NCBI RefSeq assembly: GCF_014851395.1
Contig: NW_024041262.1
Coordinates: 15,491,671 to 15,555,670, forward strand
Origin: Micropterus salmoides
Taxonomy: Eukaryota > Chordata > Actinopteri > Centrarchiformes > Centrarchidae
Length of the DNA stretch: 64,000 nucleotides
Reading direction: 5' to 3'
Below are positions 59,905-64,000 of this stretch, one piece after another. The position numbers and the translations under genes are program-made. The notes under the pieces are model-generated. The model was given only the letters and a program-made list of their open reading frames with translations. It did not search any database and was not told the DNA's origin. How positions within the stretch are numbered: position 1 is the stretch's first letter; the number at the start of each line of letters is the position of its first letter.

Positions 59905-61615
59905 GACAGAATACAGGTGCACCTCGCGCTGTGAGTCCAGACAGTTGTGACGAGTCGTTTTGTAGTTTTGCAATATAAACATCTAATACCTGAGGCGCAG
60001 CCGCTTGCTCTGTTTGGGACTGTGAGCTGCTGAAGTTAACGTGTGTGGATTTGTGGAGAGTGTTTTCCAGTTGGTTTCGGTTTCACATGCAACATGCAGT
60101 TTGTGCACTGTGTCGGTCAAACGGTCTAAAGGGGATCATTCCAGCGGAGCAATAACGTAATGCAAAGCAGAGTATAGGACAGGTAGAATTAAAAAATATT
60201 ATGAGTTATAATTAAGTAATGACGTGAGTCTCTTTTTATTACGTCTCTTAATATTACAACTTTTTTTTCGACATGTCACAGAACACAGATATGTGGGAGA
60301 TTCTGAATGTGCACTGCAGAAACTTTTGAACACGAGCAGAAAACCTGCTTTTAAAGCTATTAAAGTCCAGGAATATATAACTTTAATTAAAATGAACTTA
60401 TTTGAGGTAAAAAGGTGCCACATGCTCAACCCCTGAATCGTGCTTGCAGGTGTGCTGACTCAGCAGGGATTTTATTAAATTATAAAAGTTGATCTACAGG
60501 AGAAATATAGGCTGTTTAAAAGCAATAGCTACAGAATGTCTGAAAGCCTTACTGCATTTTATTCTATAGCCTACATTTATTATTTTGAATTGTCACCTGC
60601 TGCCTGTTGACAAGTATGCGGATCACACTTAGGCTATTCATTATTTGCTATGATTAGTGACGTGGCTTTTCATCTATGCTAAAATTGTGAGTTTGGCTGC
60701 TGAACGTTTAAAACAATTCTTGAGGATAGGGGAGCGATGGCCCCAATCCCTGAGGTGGACTTTTTAGGGTTGGGCATGGGGGGGCGCCAATTTAAAATCT
60801 CACCTATAGCGCGCTAACATTAGGTGCGTTTGACTTCATGCAGCGCTGCGCAGCGCTGACTTAACGTTATGCATGCTGGACTTAATAAAATAAGGCATGC
60901 TGGTTAGAAATTGTGTCCCACTTTCGCCGGCGCTGCAAAACGTCACCATGTCACATGACATTAAAACCTCACGGGAGCAAGGCGGCTGCAAGCGCCGAGT
61001 GCAGCTACACCAACTTGGAACCACACTTTTGCCTGGTCTCCCAGCGTTTTACTTTTCATCAATCATTGATCTCAGCTCACAGTAAGCTCATGCAGGTAGA
61101 ATGTGTCCAAATTGACGGCGCCATTTTAAATCTTCATTTTTGCTTTTTTATGGTTATAGTTTTATACTTTATTTTGGTTTTATCAATGTATTTGCCTGAT
61201 TAATTAATTTGCTGCTTGGACTATGTAATGTATGTTTGACAGATGCAATGATGATGCAGTGCCACTGTTTGTGAACTGTTAATTGAAAAAGAAGAGCAAA
61301 AAAAAATAAAAAATCTTTTTATGGATTATCATCATCTCTATATCATAACAGGAATAAACTGAAAGAAGCTGAAGAATGTCCCTCACAAGCCTGTCTTTTC
61401 AAGAACAGGGTCAGGTATTTAATCAGCCAAATAATTAAAATCACCTGTTTGGGTGTACCATGTGCAGGGCCTTTAATGTTTTGGGGGTTTGGAGACTAAA
61501 AATATCATGTGACCCAATCTGTGGTAGTCTTCAGCCTTCGTTGTGCTATGTGTTCAGTTAAAATGCTGGACTTACGCAAAAACTGCAATCAGTGGTTGGC
61601 CCCGGACTCTCAATG
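59905..61615. other. No gene seen; includes an 18-bp perfect palindrome
   Basis: The perfect palindrome CAGCGCTGCGCAGCGCTG lies at 60841-60858. It follows TAGGTGCGTTTGACTTCATG, which looks like the start of a dispersed repeat, but no partner end was found. Otherwise unclassified. Confidence 0.5.
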
Positions 61616-62515
61616 ATGGCTGATGGCTATCAAGCTCCTCTCCTGTGGAACCAGGTTCCAGTTTGGGTTCAGGAGGCAGACACCATCTCCACATTTAAGA
61701 GTAGGCTTAAGACTTTCCTCTTTGATAAAGCTTATAGTTAGGGCTGGCTCAGGTAGTCCTGAACCATCCCTTAGTTATGCTGCTATAGGCCTAGACTGCC
61801 GGGGGATTTCCCATGATGCACTGAGCTCCTCTCTCCTCTACTTTCTCTCCCTCTGTATGCAACCTCATCCCATTATTGCATGTTACTAACACAACTTCTC
61901 CCCTTTCTGGTAGTCTTGTGCTTTCTCGTCTCCTCTCTCCTATCACTTCCTGCAGGTTTTCTGGCTCTGGAGCTGTGGAGTCTGGAGCTGTGGCTGCGGG
62001 TCACCTGCTGCCCCCGTGTTCCTGCTCGACACCCTCTGCTGCAACGACTATTGTTGCTAGTCTTATTGTTATTATTGTTATTATAATCATTAACATTACG
62101 ATGGTTACCATTAACACTATTATAAATATCTGTACCATTTTTCATTTAGTCTATAGCAACATTACCTTCACTGTGTGTACCTCTGTGTGTATATTGTGTA
62201 GGCTGCCTCCCTCCCCTCTCTCTCTCTCCTTACATCTCTCTCTCTCTCTCCTTACATCTCTCTCTCTCTCACCCCAACCGGTCGAGGCAGATGGCCGCCC
62301 ACCCTGAGCCATGGTTCTGCTCGAGGTTTCTGCCTCTTAAAAGGAAGTTTTTCCTTGCCTCTGTCGCCTAGTGCTTGCTCTTGGTGGGAACTGTTGGGCT
62401 TCTGTAAATAACATCACAGAGTACGGTCTAGACCTGCTCTTTTATGAAAAGCGCTGTGAGATAACTGTTGTTGTGATTTGGCGCTATATAAATAAAATTG
62501 AATTGAATTGAATTG
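61616..62515 (+). mobile_element. L2-type LINE, 3' fragment, plus strand
   Basis: The last codons of the reverse transcriptase ORF are readable from about 61630 (QAPLLWNQVPVW, then STFKSRLKTFLFDKAYS and a stop at 61738-61740). They are followed by the same 3' UTR as the minus-strand LINE at 48206. The final 170 bases of the two copies are almost identical by eye. The copy ends in AATTGAATTGAATTGAATTG. It is a 5'-truncated insertion. Confidence 0.9.
62213..62270. repeat. (TC)n microsatellite inside the LINE 3' UTR
   Basis: CT-rich run interrupted twice by CTTACATC. Confidence 0.9.
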
Positions 62516-62519
62516 ATTG

Positions 62520-62546
62520 GTGTGTGTGTGTGTGTGTTTGTGTGTG
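62520..62546. repeat. (TG)n microsatellite at the LINE 3' border
   Basis: About 13 TG units with one TTTG interruption, just after the end of the LINE fragment. Confidence 0.9.
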
Positions 62547-62958
62547 AGAGCGTTTAGAATTCAAGGTAACTTGCAGATACAACTAGCTTAAGGATTTCCG
62601 CAATCTGTGTTTAAATCATCCTCACAAAACATCAGAGCCTAATGTGGCGCAAGGGTTAGGGTTTAAGTCAAGTCTCAGGTGAACCAAAAATAAATAAATA
62701 AAACAGGAAGTAAAGGCTGGGGGAGTTGCTCAGTGTTGGCAGAGTCAAAAGTTTGTCTGACTGTGAAGCAGGATTGTATTAGTTGTTGAAGTTGCTTGAC
62801 TTTTATTGGCCAGAACAAAAGTATTTCCTGTCTATTTTTCCCCCCAGAATACCACACCAACAATTAGATTAGTGTTGTTTTGGAAAACCATCAGAAATGT
62901 ATTAAATAAGTGATGCATAAGAAGTGACAAAAAGGACAAACATTGCAAATGGTTGATC
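62547..62958. other. No gene seen
   Basis: Unclassified sequence between the LINE and the Ly6-like gene. Confidence 0.4.
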
Positions 62959-62964
62959 TTTATT
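62959..62964 (-). terminator. Poly(A) signal of the Ly6-like gene
   Basis: AATAAA on the minus strand, 71 bases beyond the TAA stop at 63035-63037. Confidence 0.6.
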
Positions 62965-63034
62965 ATGACTATACTAATGCAACACATGAGAGTCGATTAT
63001 TCAGTCGCTGGAAGATGTGTTGCATGACGTTCAT

Positions 63035-63903
63035 TTATCCGCTGCACAGATTACGACTGCAGCAAGTGGCAGATATACCACAAAGATTTGGTATCATGCA
63101 CTCATTTGCTTCCATGCAACCCTGGAAGAAGCTTCCAGGTGTGAAAACATGAGAAAATACATGGATTATCAAACACCTTCTACAAGTTTCAGATGAAAGT
63201 ATTGACTGAATTGGTCCAGGCAAGGACGTAATATTGAAACATACACACAAACAAAATTCAATACACACACAAACAGGACCTATACACATGCATTGTATGG
63301 AGAGATGTCAGAGTGAGGGGCTGCAACATACTGTAGATGGGTAGTTCAGGGCCTTGCTCAAGGGCACCTTTGGCAGTGCCCAGGAGGTGAACTGGCCTCT
63401 CTCTAGCCACCAGCACACACTCCATATGACTGGTCTGGGCTTGCCTTGAAACGGCGACCCACCAGTTCCCAAAGCCGAGCCTCGACGGACTGAGCTCCAT
63501 TATTAACCCATAATTACTCACGGAATCCAGCAGAAAGGGTGGCTTTGGCACAGACATGATTTAAACCGTGGCATTTCTCCACAGGGTTTACACATTGCTT
63601 CAGGCCTCCACAGTAACACGTCAAGGCTTCACCTGGAAGAAAAGTGTTCAACCATTGTATACAAACTAGTGCTGCATTTTTGCCACCACAAATAAATTGT
63701 CCTTCAGCTCTAAAATCTGCTCAAAACAGACACACTGGAAACATAATAATTTAAATAAAAAGTCTTGTGCCACCGGGCTGAATTTGAGGAGGATATCATT
63801 CCATTTGGGTCAAACACACTGCAGGTTTGTTGTGTTTCCTGTACATGAACTCACCCTGGCTGACAACCAACAATACCAGAAGAGCAAGAATCACAGTCTT
63901 CAT
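63035..63903 (-). CDS. Ly6/uPAR-like secreted cysteine-rich protein, three exons
   Basis: Exon 1 (63903-63855) encodes a signal peptide, MKTVILALLVLLVVSQG, and ends in phase 1 at GTGAGT. Exon 2 (63632-63522) follows a good acceptor (TTTTCTTCCAG) and encodes EALTCYCGGLKQC, EKCHG and NHVCAKATLSAGF. Exon 3 (63121-63035) encodes CMEANECMIPN, LCGISATCC and SRNLCSG, then TAA. This cysteine layout, with CC a few residues before a final C, is that of the three-fingered Ly6/uPAR fold. Eleven cysteines are visible instead of the usual ten. As read, exon 2 ends in phase 1 but exon 3 needs phase 0, so the join is out of frame by one base. The gene may be a recent pseudogene, carry a sequence error, or use an unrecognised junction. 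No transmembrane or GPI tail is seen, so secretion is the simplest fate. Confidence 0.65.
63240..63505 (-). mobile_element. tRNA-derived SINE inside intron 2 of the Ly6-like gene
   Basis: On the minus strand it starts near GGAGCTCAGTCCGTCGAGGC (A-box region). It continues with GGTGGGTCGCCGTTTCAAGG (degenerate B box), CACTGCCAAAGGTGCCCTTG and CTGACATCTCTCCATACAAT, and ends in GTGTGT-rich sequence. This order matches a common teleost SINE. Its head lies within about 15-20 bases of the exon 2 donor. Confidence 0.7.
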
Positions 63904-64000
63904 TTTTTTTTTATGATGTCTCGTGTTTGTACACCGATCTCTGTATGAATGTAGCGAAGGAGTAAAGGTGTGAGAAATCAAGAAGTCATATTTAGCCAGG
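63904..64000 (-). promoter_or_regulatory. 5' flank or 5' UTR of the Ly6-like gene, cut by the window edge
   Basis: The last 97 bases lie upstream of the start codon. An A-run directly precedes the ATG on the minus strand. No TATA box can be assigned within this short stretch. Confidence 0.35.

Noticed and set aside
12..64000. CRISPR arrays, operons, bacterial promoters or terminators
   Set aside because: None seen. The sequence is vertebrate nuclear DNA, and the spaced short repeats are microsatellites or transposon ends.

Overview
The window reads as nuclear DNA of a ray-finned fish, most likely a percomorph-type teleost. The signs are the mix of interspersed repeats (several Tc1/mariner lineages, two L2-type LINE families, tRNA-derived SINEs, hAT-like non-autonomous elements), many (CA)n microsatellites, intron-containing genes with GT-AG junctions, and no bacterial-type gene organisation. 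The species call rests on repeat families recognised from memory, not on a search.

Only two protein genes are well supported, both on the minus strand near the right edge. The first is a complete Rab5 GTPase gene, best matched to rab5c, at about 54.8-59.3 kb. It has five coding exons (221 aa, every intron GT-AG), an upstream non-coding exon, and a TATA-less promoter with CCAAT and ETS-type motifs. The second is a small secreted Ly6/uPAR-like gene at 63.0-63.9 kb: a signal-peptide exon and two cysteine-rich exons. Its last junction does not keep frame as read, so it is either a recent pseudogene or has a splice form that cannot be resolved here.

The remaining 50-odd kb is intergenic or intronic and built largely of repeats. 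From left to right: a truncated Tc1-like element (0.06-0.55 kb); a candidate minus-strand first exon (2.7 kb); a Tc1 element with long terminal inverted repeats and a dead transposase (6.66-8.15 kb); a hAT-type element with a perfect 8-bp target duplication (14.85-15.95 kb); a second Tc1-like element split by a 4.3 kb nested insertion that carries an L2 LINE (16.2-21.4 kb); a ~1 kb terminal-inverted-repeat element (26.1-27.2 kb); a second copy of the same LINE family (31.0-32.9 kb); another hAT-type element with an 8-bp duplication (37.1-38.05 kb); two related ~0.5 kb elements (30.2 and 39.6 kb); a CpG-rich segment with a second candidate minus-strand first exon (41.0-41.2 kb); a long foldback repeat (42.5-43.3 kb); a different L2 family on the minus strand (48.2-50.4 kb); and an unexplained repeat block (50.7-51.7 kb). 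A 3' fragment of the 48-kb LINE family recurs in the opposite orientation at 61.6-62.5 kb, so rab5c lies between inverted LINE copies.

The two candidate first exons (2.7 and 41.0 kb) lie on the same strand, and each has an in-frame stop just upstream of its ATG and a phase-1 GT donor. They could be alternative promoters of one gene extending beyond the left edge, but no downstream exon was recognised here. I found no clearly undescribed system. The most informative structures are the nested transposons, the two hAT insertions with intact target duplications, the foldback elements, and the Ly6-like gene.
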